Source: Gemmatimonadota bacterium (GTDB taxonomy: Bacteria; Gemmatimonadota; Gemmatimonadetes; Gemmatimonadales; Gemmatimonadaceae). Taken from it: 7,880 nucleotides of DNA. The stretch is taken from positions 1 through 7,880 of the forward strand of contig CANGXK010000113.1 of NCBI GenBank assembly GCA_947457715.1. The letters are read 5' to 3'. The translations under genes and the position numbers were made by a program. The notes below the pieces were generated by a model. It had not been told where the DNA came from. It made no database searches and saw only the letters and a list, made by a program, of their open reading frames with translations. Below are positions 1 through 5,456 of this stretch, piece by piece; position 1 is the first letter of the stretch, and every line of letters starts with the position of its first letter.

Positions 1-121
1 AGGCGGCGACTTCAACAAGATCGAACCAGGGGTGGCCTTCGAGCAGGCGGATAAAAGCCTGACCAACGGCGCCAGTTGCGCCGAGAACGGCGACTGGCCA
101 GCGTGTCACGGGCGTAGTCAT
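1..121 (-). CDS. asd: Aspartate-semialdehyde dehydrogenase, N-terminal 40 residues (cut by window edge)
   Basis: This enzyme makes L-aspartate-4-semialdehyde from aspartyl phosphate with NADPH, the branch point to lysine/diaminopimelate, threonine and methionine; it is cytoplasmic. Only the first 40 residues are present. They begin [20 protein letters not shown] and show a beta strand followed by the dinucleotide-binding loop GATGAVGQ (residues 14-21) and then LLEGHPWF (about 26-33), a combination typical of the Asd subfamily also found in archaea and fungi. The ATG overlaps the TGA of the upstream M20 gene as ATGA, and no Shine-Dalgarno sequence precedes it, so translation is probably coupled to that gene. 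The active-site Cys and His lie outside the window. ArgC shares the fold, but its loop normally reads GASGYTG and lacks HPWF, so Asd is preferred. Confidence 0.82.
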   Translation of the reverse strand, partial: MTTPVTRWPVAVLGATGAVGQAFIRLLEGHPWFDLVEVAA

Positions 122-1110
122 GCGAGCAGGGTGCGGACGATGCGTTCGTAAGCGCCGACTGACGCTTCGAGTTCCACCACATCGATGTATTCGAGGGGTG
201 TATGGGCCACGTGAATCGAGCCGGGCCCGAAGAGCAGTGGCGTCCCCCAGCGATCGAGCAGCGGGATATCGCTCGTGTACGCAACGGGCACCACCTCAAA
301 GCCGTTGAGCACGTGGAAATATTGGGCGGGGATGTGCGATCCCCAGATCAACTCGGCGCGCGTTCCGGCCCAGTCGCTGAAGGCCTGCTTCACCGGCGCG
401 ACATCGCCGACCAGCCGGATCATGATCTCCGCTTCGGCGAGCCCGGGGACGATGTTGGCCTCGGTACCGGCGCGCAGCACGCCGATGTTGTACGTGGTTT
501 CACCGAGCACGGGATCAACCGGCAGCACAAGCGCGCGAAGCTCGGGAAGCAGGTCGAGCAACGGTTCGAGCGCACTGCTGCCCAGATGGGCATACGCCGA
601 ATGCGCCTCGCGCCCGCGGACGCGCACGATCACACGCTGGGCGCCTTTGCAGCCCGACGCGAGCTTGCTCTCGGTCGGCTCGCCGTTTACCAGAAATTTG
701 CTCGTGGCGGGGAGGCGATTCGCGGCGCGCGCGCCGGGCGAGCCCTTTTCTTCGCCGACGACAAACAGAAGGTCGACGCGTTCCTCACCGGCATCAGCCA
801 GTCGCTGCGCGGCGATCATCATCGCGGCGGCAAGGCCTTTGGCATCGGCCGACCCGCGGCCGTAGAGCCGATTGCCCTCCATACGGGGGGGCACGTACGG
901 AGGTACGGTGTCGAGATGGGTGGAAAGGGTCACTCCGCGTCCTCGGCGGGTGGCCCAGACGTTCGAGCGACCGGGCTCGACTTCCTGCAGTGACACGTTC
1001 CAGCCGCGCGCAACCAGCCAGCGTGCGACAAAATCCACCGCGTGCCGTTCAGCGCCGGTGGTGGATTCGATGGACAGTAATTCGGTGGCGAGCGTGACGA
1101 CGTCAGACAT
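118..1110 (-). CDS. M20 family metallo-deacylase (ArgE/DapE-like), 330 aa
   Basis: Cytoplasmic two-zinc amidohydrolase that removes an acyl group from an amino acid. All family landmarks are visible: THLDTVP with zinc ligands H65 and D67, GRGSADAKG with bridging D89, [10 protein letters not shown] with catalytic E120 and ligand E121, NGEPTE with ligand E144, GREAHSA with H170 in the lid/dimer domain, and a C-terminal VAHTPLEY with ligand H303. The protein is shorter than typical E. coli ArgE or DapE (about 375-385 aa), mostly through a compact lid domain. The frame stays open for 31 codons upstream, but ATG at 1110 is chosen because the family alignment ([15 protein letters not shown]) begins there and the longer start would run into the preceding gene. 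No clear ribosome binding site is seen. It ends in an ATGA overlap with asd, which favours a diaminopimelate-pathway role (DapE), although acetylornithine deacetylase (ArgE) or a LysK-type hydrolase cannot be excluded. Family assignment is sure; substrate is not. Confidence 0.9.
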   Translation of the reverse strand: MSDVVTLATELLSIESTTGAERHAVDFVARWLVARGWNVSLQEVEPGRSNVWATRRGRGVTLSTHLDTVPPYVPPRMEGNRLYGRGSADAKGLAAAMMIAAQRLADAGEERVDLLFVVGEEKGSPGARAANRLPATSKFLVNGEPTESKLASGCKGAQRVIVRVRGREAHSAYAHLGSSALEPLLDLLPELRALVLPVDPVLGETTYNIGVLRAGTEANIVPGLAEAEIMIRLVGDVAPVKQAFSDWAGTRAELIWGSHIPAQYFHVLNGFEVVPVAYTSDIPLLDRWGTPLLFGPGSIHVAHTPLEYIDVVELEASVGAYERIVRTLLA

Positions 1111-1142
1111 GACCGAAACATACAATCGCCGCGGCGCGCGTC

Positions 1143-1364
1143 CTACCGAATGAAGTCCGCGATCGTCCTGGCAAGCGTCATGTCGTCCATGACATCGTCC
1201 CACCCCGGGGCGACCAGTGCGATCACGCGCTCAGCGCCCGAGTTGCACTCGATGGCTACGGTGTCGGCGGGCAGCACGGCAGCCGCCGCGCGCTGCTCGA
1301 CGGGCACTTCAGGCAATTCGAGGCAAATCCATGTGGTACCGCGCGGGTCGCGCACTGTTCGCAT
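1143..1364 (-). CDS. Hypothetical 73-aa protein
   Basis: A small acidic soluble protein that I cannot assign to a named family. It reads MRTVRDPRGTTWICLELPEV at the start and has a central stretch VAIECNSGAERVIALVAPGW, then WDDVMDD and a helical tail ending ADFIR. There is no signal peptide or membrane segment. The frame is open further upstream, but that part crosses the tRNA-Leu gene, so it is not coding. ATG at 1364 is preceded by TTGGAG with a 5-nt spacer, a good ribosome binding site that fixes the start. The gene stops 32 nt before the M20 deacylase gene, on the same strand, so the two are probably cotranscribed. Small proteins with a similar ECNSGAER...APGWDD pattern seem familiar to me from Gemmatimonadota genomes, but that is recollection and untested. 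Function unknown. Confidence 0.7.
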   Translation of the reverse strand: MRTVRDPRGTTWICLELPEVPVEQRAAAAVLPADTVAIECNSGAERVIALVAPGWDDVMDDMTLARTIADFIR

Positions 1365-1450
1365 CTGAGCTCCAAGCCGCTGGGAATACTGGGTGTGCGC
1401 GTAACCTACCGTCGGCGCTCGACGCGCGGAGCAGGTGAGCGACGACGACG

Positions 1451-1534
1451 TACCCGGAGCGGGACTCGAACCCGCACCCCCTTGCGGGGAAGAGATTTTA
1501 AGTCTCACGCGTCTACCGATTTCGCCATCCGGGT
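1451..1534 (-). tRNA. tRNA-Leu (anticodon UAA)
   Basis: An 84-nt class II tRNA. The acceptor stem is ACCCGGA paired with TCCGGGT, followed by discriminator A. The D arm holds ATCGGTAGAC, the anticodon loop is CTTAAAA (anticodon TAA at 1500-1498), a long variable arm contains CCCCGCAAGGGG, and the T arm is GCGGGTTCGAGTCCCGC. The first pair of the anticodon stem is a T-T mismatch. CCA is not encoded. It reads UUA and, by wobble, UUG codons, which are rare in a GC-rich genome. Confidence 0.95.
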
Positions 1535-1581
1535 ATCGCGCCGTCGTCTGCTCGCCATCACACTCCGCACGTGACCGTCAG

Positions 1582-1610
1582 AGCATAGCGCGCCCCGCCG
1601 TGCAAAGCAA
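1582..1610 (-). promoter_or_regulatory. Candidate promoter of tRNA-Leu
   Basis: On the minus strand TTGCTT (1610-1605) is followed after exactly 17 nt by TATGCT (1587-1582), matching sigma-70 boxes at 3 of 6 and 4 of 6 positions. About 47 nt lie between the -10 box and the tRNA 5' end. The -35 box lies on the outer arm and tail of the terminator stem-loop, so termination and re-initiation signals share bases. Seen by eye only. Confidence 0.35.
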
Positions 1611-1640
1611 AACGGGAGCGCCAAAGCGCTCCCGTTTTGC
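1607..1640 (-). terminator. Intrinsic terminator-like perfect hairpin between the two tRNA genes
   Basis: A perfect 15-bp inverted repeat (GCAAAACGGGAGCGC and its complement) with a 4-nt loop, CAAA on the plus strand. The GC-rich core is flanked by an A tract on one side and a T tract on the other, so the structure could stop transcription from either direction. In context it most likely ends the tRNA-Gly transcript 30 nt after the mature 3' end. It is the strongest hairpin noticed in the window. Confidence 0.8.
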
Positions 1641-1670
1641 CGAACAACGCATTGCCGCACGCTCGATCAG

Positions 1671-1743
1671 AGCGGGAAACGGGACTCGAACCCGCGACCC
1701 CAACCTTGGCAAGGTTGTGCTCTACCAACTGAGCTATTCCCGC
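1671..1743 (-). tRNA. tRNA-Gly (anticodon GCC)
   Basis: A 73-nt tRNA with acceptor stem GCGGGAA paired with TTCCCGC and discriminator T. The D arm is AGCTCAGTTGGTAGAGC, the anticodon stem CAACC/GGTTG encloses loop TTGCCAA with anticodon GCC at 1710-1708, and the T arm is CGCGGGTTCGAGTCCCGT or very close to it. CCA is not encoded. It reads GGC and GGU. Confidence 0.96.
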
Positions 1744-1752
1744 ACACGGAGC

Positions 1753-1781
1753 ACGTTAGCAGGATGGCCGAAGCCGGACAA
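1753..1781 (-). promoter_or_regulatory. Candidate promoter of tRNA-Gly
   Basis: On the minus strand TTGTCC (1781-1776), a 17-nt spacer and TAACGT (1758-1753), with a TG one base upstream of the -10 box (an extended -10). Only 9 nt separate the -10 box from the mature tRNA 5' end, so transcription would start almost at the tRNA. The -35 box lies inside a weak stem (AGCCGG/CCGGCT) just after the stop of the preceding gene. Matches are 4 of 6 and 3 of 6, by eye. Confidence 0.4.
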
Positions 1782-1795
1782 GCGGCCCGGCTCAA

Positions 1796-3601
1796 TCAGG
1801 CGCGAAGTCCGAGTGCATGCGCGGCGTACCATACCGTGTGGGCGAGCAATCCTGCCAACGCGGCATCACCGCCGTTGCTGACCGCCCGCCCCTCGGCGTC
1901 TACAAACTCAGCGGCAATGCCGTTGTCGAGCGGCGCACGACGAAGCCACGCCAGGATGTCCTGCGCCTCGGGACCGAGCAGACGGGCGATCTGCGGCAGT
2001 AGCGGCGACGGGGAGAGGTCGGGCGCGGCCCCCTCGGCGCGCAGGGCGCGAACCGAACGCCGATAGAGCGAATCGTCACGATCGAGCGCTTCATAGAGCG
2101 GTAACCAGAGCAGCGACCCCACGGCATCGTCATCGAGGGACACATTCCCGGTCAGGTCGATCGCCACTGCCAACCGGGCCTTTTCCCCGCGATCGACGGC
2201 GAAATGGCGACGGATCGCCGCACGAACGGCGGCCGGATCCTCGACGCCGGCAGCCGCCTCCTCATCGAGCGTGCGACGGAAGACCTCGAGCGCGAGGGCC
2301 ACGACGGCGTTCCCGTGGAGCGTGAACGGGTACTGGGCTGGCGCTCCGGAGGGCATCACTTCGGTGGAGTAGAGCGGGACACGCTCGTCACGGCGCGCGG
2401 TGATGTCTTCTGAGGCGAGGTATAAGGTGTCGGCGACCACGGGATCCTCGACGATCTGATCATCCTCCGAGTCTCGGATATAGCGGTCGGTCGCGATCGC
2501 GAAGGCCGCCGGCCCCTCGATGCTGAACCCGGGCTGAAAGAGCGTGCCGTCGATGTAGTGCACTCCCTGCCCTGGCGCATAGCCGTGCAGTTCGCAGGCA
2601 CGTACGAGGAGTTCGCGGGCCAGTCCGGTGTCGGCCAGCTGCACCGCCGGCAGTGTCCACATCAACGCCTCCCAGTCACGCACCGTGCAGCCCATCGAGT
2701 GCCAGGGCGCCCGCGACCGCACCAGATAATAGTGCGCGTCGTCGAGGCCGCGCCCGACGCCATAGAAGTATGCGAACAGCAGATTGCGATTGACGATGCG
2801 ATCCATCACATCGCTGCCCGTCGTCTGCTCGAGCGCCGACAGCGCCTCCCGCGTGGCAGTCAGCAGCGCACGCCAGCCGCGACGACGCAACACGGCAACG
2901 GTGGCCTGCGCCCCATCCCGTTCCGGGCCGACGGCAAGATAAAACGCCACTTGCACGGCTCCGTTGGCCGGCGCGACCAGGGCCCGGCGAATCGCGAACG
3001 GCCGCGCCTCGCGCGAGGCGGCGGCCGGCGCTTCGAGGGAGACCGGCCCGTCGCTCCCGATGGCGATGGCGGCGAGCCCGGGAATCGCCGAGCCTTCGAG
3101 CAGCAGCACGTCCTCCGGCCCAACGCTGATCAAATGGTCGTCGTCGAAAGGGCGAGGGGTTCGCACGCGCTGCTGCCGATGTCCGAGTGCGCCTTCGAGC
3201 GCGATCTCCAGATTCACGTCCGTCGCCCCGCGATTTTCGACGGCGAACGTGTAGACCGCGCCCGCCATGTCGGCATCCCGTCCGTACGGGGCGAAGATCG
3301 TTCCTCGAACCACCAACGAGCCAACGGTGCACGTGAAGGTCGGCAACCAGCCCACGGCTCGCTCCCAGGCAATCCCTTCCGCCGCAAGCACGCGGACTTC
3401 ACCGTCGACACGCAACACCGGACCCATAAGCGGGGTACCCTGCCCCGACATGAAGTCCGGTGATCCGGCAAACTCGATCGCAGCCCGTGCCCCACGATGG
3501 AGCACACCCAGCGCGTGAATGGCACCGTCCGTTGGGTTGATGCACGGCAGGGTCAGCCAGTGATTGCCGGTGAGTTGCCAAGGGACAGAAGGAAGATGCA
3601 C
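1796..3601 (-). CDS. Six-hairpin (alpha/alpha)6 glycosidase-like protein, 601 aa
   Basis: A large soluble protein without a visible signal peptide. Residues about 8-245 are beta-rich (TGNHWLTLPC, EFAGSPDF, AGAVYTFAVENRGATDVN), like the beta-sandwich that precedes many (alpha/alpha)6 glycosidase domains. Residues about 260-600 are helical, with SMGCTVRDWEALMWTLPA (302-319), HYIDGTLFQPGFSIEG (348-363), STEVMPSGAPAQYPF (412-426) and NGGDAALAGLLAHTVWYA near the end. The RDW...LP block recalls amylo-alpha-1,6-glucosidase and related families, with D350, E362 or E414 as possible acids, but I cannot name the family or substrate. The start is uncertain: the frame stays open for 131 more codons back through the divergent promoter and into the barrel gene, with no ATG near the conserved part. 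GTG at 3601 is chosen because similarity-like sequence begins just after it (PWQLTGNHW); its ribosome binding site is weak. No obvious partner gene follows it on this strand. Confidence 0.72.
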   Translation of the reverse strand: MHLPSVPWQLTGNHWLTLPCINPTDGAIHALGVLHRGARAAIEFAGSPDFMSGQGTPLMGPVLRVDGEVRVLAAEGIAWERAVGWLPTFTCTVGSLVVRGTIFAPYGRDADMAGAVYTFAVENRGATDVNLEIALEGALGHRQQRVRTPRPFDDDHLISVGPEDVLLLEGSAIPGLAAIAIGSDGPVSLEAPAAASREARPFAIRRALVAPANGAVQVAFYLAVGPERDGAQATVAVLRRRGWRALLTATREALSALEQTTGSDVMDRIVNRNLLFAYFYGVGRGLDDAHYYLVRSRAPWHSMGCTVRDWEALMWTLPAVQLADTGLARELLVRACELHGYAPGQGVHYIDGTLFQPGFSIEGPAAFAIATDRYIRDSEDDQIVEDPVVADTLYLASEDITARRDERVPLYSTEVMPSGAPAQYPFTLHGNAVVALALEVFRRTLDEEAAAGVEDPAAVRAAIRRHFAVDRGEKARLAVAIDLTGNVSLDDDAVGSLLWLPLYEALDRDDSLYRRSVRALRAEGAAPDLSPSPLLPQIARLLGPEAQDILAWLRRAPLDNGIAAEFVDAEGRAVSNGGDAALAGLLAHTVWYAAHALGLRA

Positions 3602-3624
3602 AGCTTGCTCGCGAGTGACGGGAC

Positions 3625-3649
3625 AAGGGGGCTTCGTTGACGCCCCCTT
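3625..3649. promoter_or_regulatory. Inverted repeat over the -35 box, possible operator or leader hairpin
   Basis: Arms AAGGGGGC (3625-3632) and GCCCCCTT (3642-3649) are perfect complements separated by 9 nt. The right half contains the -35 box TTGACG of the plus-strand promoter. On the minus strand the repeat lies in the likely leader of the glycosidase-like gene, 24 nt before its GTG. No T tract follows in either direction, so a terminator is unlikely. Whether it acts as a protein site on DNA or as an RNA hairpin is not decided by the sequence. Confidence 0.45.
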
Positions 3650-3665
3650 AGATGCGGAGTAATCT
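3637..3665 (+). promoter_or_regulatory. Sigma-70-type promoter for the beta-barrel gene
   Basis: TTGACG (3637-3642, 5 of 6 matches to TTGACA), an exact 17-nt spacer, then TAATCT (3660-3665, fits TAnnnT). Transcription would start near 3672, leaving a leader of roughly 90-130 nt depending on the start codon used. This is the best promoter match noticed in the window. Confidence 0.55.
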
Positions 3666-3666
3666 A
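3661..3666 (-). promoter_or_regulatory. Possible minus-strand -10 box sharing bases with the divergent promoter
   Basis: Read on the minus strand this is TAGATT, 4 of 6 to TATAAT, one base out of register with the plus-strand -10 box. It would place a transcript start near 3654, about 53 nt before the GTG of the glycosidase-like gene. No convincing -35 box lies 16-18 nt upstream, so support is limited. Confidence 0.25.
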
Positions 3667-3764
3667 GCCCGTTCGACGCACGACGATTCTCCCCGCTGAC
3701 GCGCGCGCCTGCGGGGCCTGAATGCTTCACTTTGCACGACTTAACCGCCTTGGCCTTACACCGC

Positions 3765-5456
3765 TTGCCGCCTGAGCATCGATCTTCCGCTTCGCGCCGT
3801 CTGATGCTCGCCCTCGCCGCTCTGCTTGCGGGCGGCGCGCTGGCGCCCCCCACCGCCATCCAAGCCCAGGCTGTCGCGGGGCTCGGCGATGACGCGATCC
3901 CGTTGCCGAAAGGAGCGAAGCGGTTCTTGATTGCCGGCCTCTGGAACGACTGGGACGCCGTATACAGCCCGTTGCCGTCCGGCGGCGCAGCCAAGGTGCC
4001 GCTGCTCGCCGCGTTGGCGACGACTCAGGCAGGGGTGGCGATTTTCCCCCGCCTGGCGAGCGCGGAAGCCGGCGTGCGCGCGTTGACCGATCAGAGCACC
4101 TTTGCGCTTTCGCTCGGCGCCCTCGATGCGTCAGGCGAGGTGCGTCAAAGCGTCGCTCCGCTCGGCTTGAGCGTGGGACTGACGCGCCGCTTGTCGCTTC
4201 GAGTGCTCGTACCCTATGTGGAATCACGGGATGTGTCGCAACTCCTGCTCAATCGTGTCGGCTCGACCGCGAACGTCGGCATGAACCCGGCGTTCTCCTC
4301 GACAACCGGCGCGGCGGCGCGATCGACGAACGGCCGTGTGCTCTCACAGATCGACCTCGCGAGCACGCAACTCAGCGCCGAGATCGCGCGCTGCGCGTCG
4401 AGCGTGGCACCGGACTGCAACGCGATACAGACCAACGCGGCCGCCGCGCAGGCGTTGCTCGCGCGCGCCAGCGCCACGCGCGCAGCGATCGTGACGGTGT
4501 ACGGCGATGCCACGGCGGGCGGTGCGCCGGTCGTGCCGATCAGCGGCGGGAGTACGCAAGCCGCCGTTGCGGCGACGATCGCTTCGCTGCGCAGCGATTT
4601 CGCCACGTTTGGCGTGACGAACATCGTTGCGGGAGCCGCACCGGCCGGGGCGAGTACCGTGTACGGACCCGGTGGTATGACACGTATTACGGGTGATACG
4701 GCGTGGCAACTTGGGTACGATCGGCTCGGCAATACACGTCGCGCCGGCATCGGCGATATCGATCTCACCGCGTCGTATCTGCTGTTCGACAGTTTCGCCG
4801 CCGATCAGGTGCGTCGCTTGCTGACCCCGTCTCGCGGGATACGCAGCATGATGACGGCTGGCTGGCGCTTTGGGACCGCGGGAGCCGATCGGACCGAAGA
4901 CCCCTTTGATGTGCCCATCGGCGAAGGAGCGAACGCCCTGCTGGTGCGCAGCACCACGGACCTGGTACTGAGCCGTTCCCTCTGGATGAGTGCCACCGTG
5001 CGCGCTACCAAGCCGCTCGCCGACAACGTGGCCGCCGTCCTGCCGTTTCGTACCGCCTCGAATCTTTTCGACGAGGTCGCGATCGGAACGGCCACCCGGA
5101 CTCTCGGCAGCCGCGTTGAACTCGAGATCGCGCCCCGCCTTGCGGTCGGTCAATTCTTCGGGTTCTCAGCCGCATATCTGGTCCGGCGCTGGGGAGTCGA
5201 CCGCTACGAAGGTGGAGCGCCAAGCACGAGCGCACCGCTCCCGAGCGTCTACGAGGTCCCATCACGGACGATGCAGGCCGCGGCAGTCGGTGTGACCTTC
5301 TCGACGCTCGCGAGCTACGTCCGTGGCCGGTCGCGGTTTCCCGCCGAAGTCATTTACTCGCACACGATGCCACTCTCCGGCTCTGGTGCCACCCTGCCGG
5401 CGGTGTCCAGCGATCGCCTCGAACTGCGGGTCTATACCGGCTTTCCACGACGCTGA
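3765..5456 (+). CDS. Exported, probably outer-membrane beta-barrel protein with Ala-rich insert
   Basis: A signal peptide is clear: RR, then MLALAALLAGGALAPPTAIQ and an AQA cleavage site. Numbering from the internal Met at 3804, the mature part starts near residue 24. Alternating amphipathic strands such as LGLSVGLTRRLSLRVLVPYV (120-139), GIGDIDLTASYLLFD (315-329), MMTAGWRF, SLWMSATVRATKPL and RLELRVYTGF near the C-terminus fit an outer-membrane barrel. Residues about 178-265 are instead Ala-rich and helical, with cysteines C197 and C205, probably a periplasmic or surface insert. The start is uncertain. ATG 3804 leaves the signal peptide without basic residues; TTG 3732 and 3750 would add TTA codons unlike the rest of the gene; TTG 3765 keeps the RR and avoids them, so it is used here. 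None has a good ribosome binding site. The last 25 bp overlap the end of recN on the other strand. Transport, adhesion or another role cannot be told from sequence. Confidence 0.75.
   Translation: MPPEHRSSASRRLMLALAALLAGGALAPPTAIQAQAVAGLGDDAIPLPKGAKRFLIAGLWNDWDAVYSPLPSGGAAKVPLLAALATTQAGVAIFPRLASAEAGVRALTDQSTFALSLGALDASGEVRQSVAPLGLSVGLTRRLSLRVLVPYVESRDVSQLLLNRVGSTANVGMNPAFSSTTGAAARSTNGRVLSQIDLASTQLSAEIARCASSVAPDCNAIQTNAAAAQALLARASATRAAIVTVYGDATAGGAPVVPISGGSTQAAVAATIASLRSDFATFGVTNIVAGAAPAGASTVYGPGGMTRITGDTAWQLGYDRLGNTRRAGIGDIDLTASYLLFDSFAADQVRRLLTPSRGIRSMMTAGWRFGTAGADRTEDPFDVPIGEGANALLVRSTTDLVLSRSLWMSATVRATKPLADNVAAVLPFRTASNLFDEVAIGTATRTLGSRVELEIAPRLAVGQFFGFSAAYLVRRWGVDRYEGGAPSTSAPLPSVYEVPSRTMQAAAVGVTFSTLASYVRGRSRFPAEVIYSHTMPLSGSGATLPAVSSDRLELRVYTGFPRR

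Noticed and set aside
202..993. Long plus-strand open frame opposite the M20 deacylase gene
   Set aside because: It mirrors a gene with all catalytic motifs intact; its protein is rich in Arg, Gly and His with no recognisable domain, as expected for antisense frames in GC-rich DNA.
1365..1508. Longer version of the 73-aa gene starting at 1508
   Set aside because: The extension crosses tRNA-Leu, and a good ribosome binding site sits before ATG 1364.
1773..1791. Stem AGCCGG/CCGGCT after the glycosidase-like gene as a terminator
   Set aside because: Only 6 bp with a 9-nt loop and no T tract; too weak to call.
2558..3463. 301-codon plus-strand open frame opposite the glycosidase-like gene
   Set aside because: Low-complexity Arg/His/Gly composition with no motif, while the minus-strand frame has ordered domain-like sequence; shadow frame.
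3602..3994. Longer version of the glycosidase-like protein starting at 3994
   Set aside because: It would extend through the divergent promoter and over the signal peptide of the barrel gene; the added residues are Arg/Ala/Ser-rich without structure-like pattern.
4344..5153. 269-codon minus-strand open frame opposite the barrel gene
   Set aside because: Arg/Gly-rich antisense shadow; the plus-strand frame has a signal peptide and amphipathic strands.
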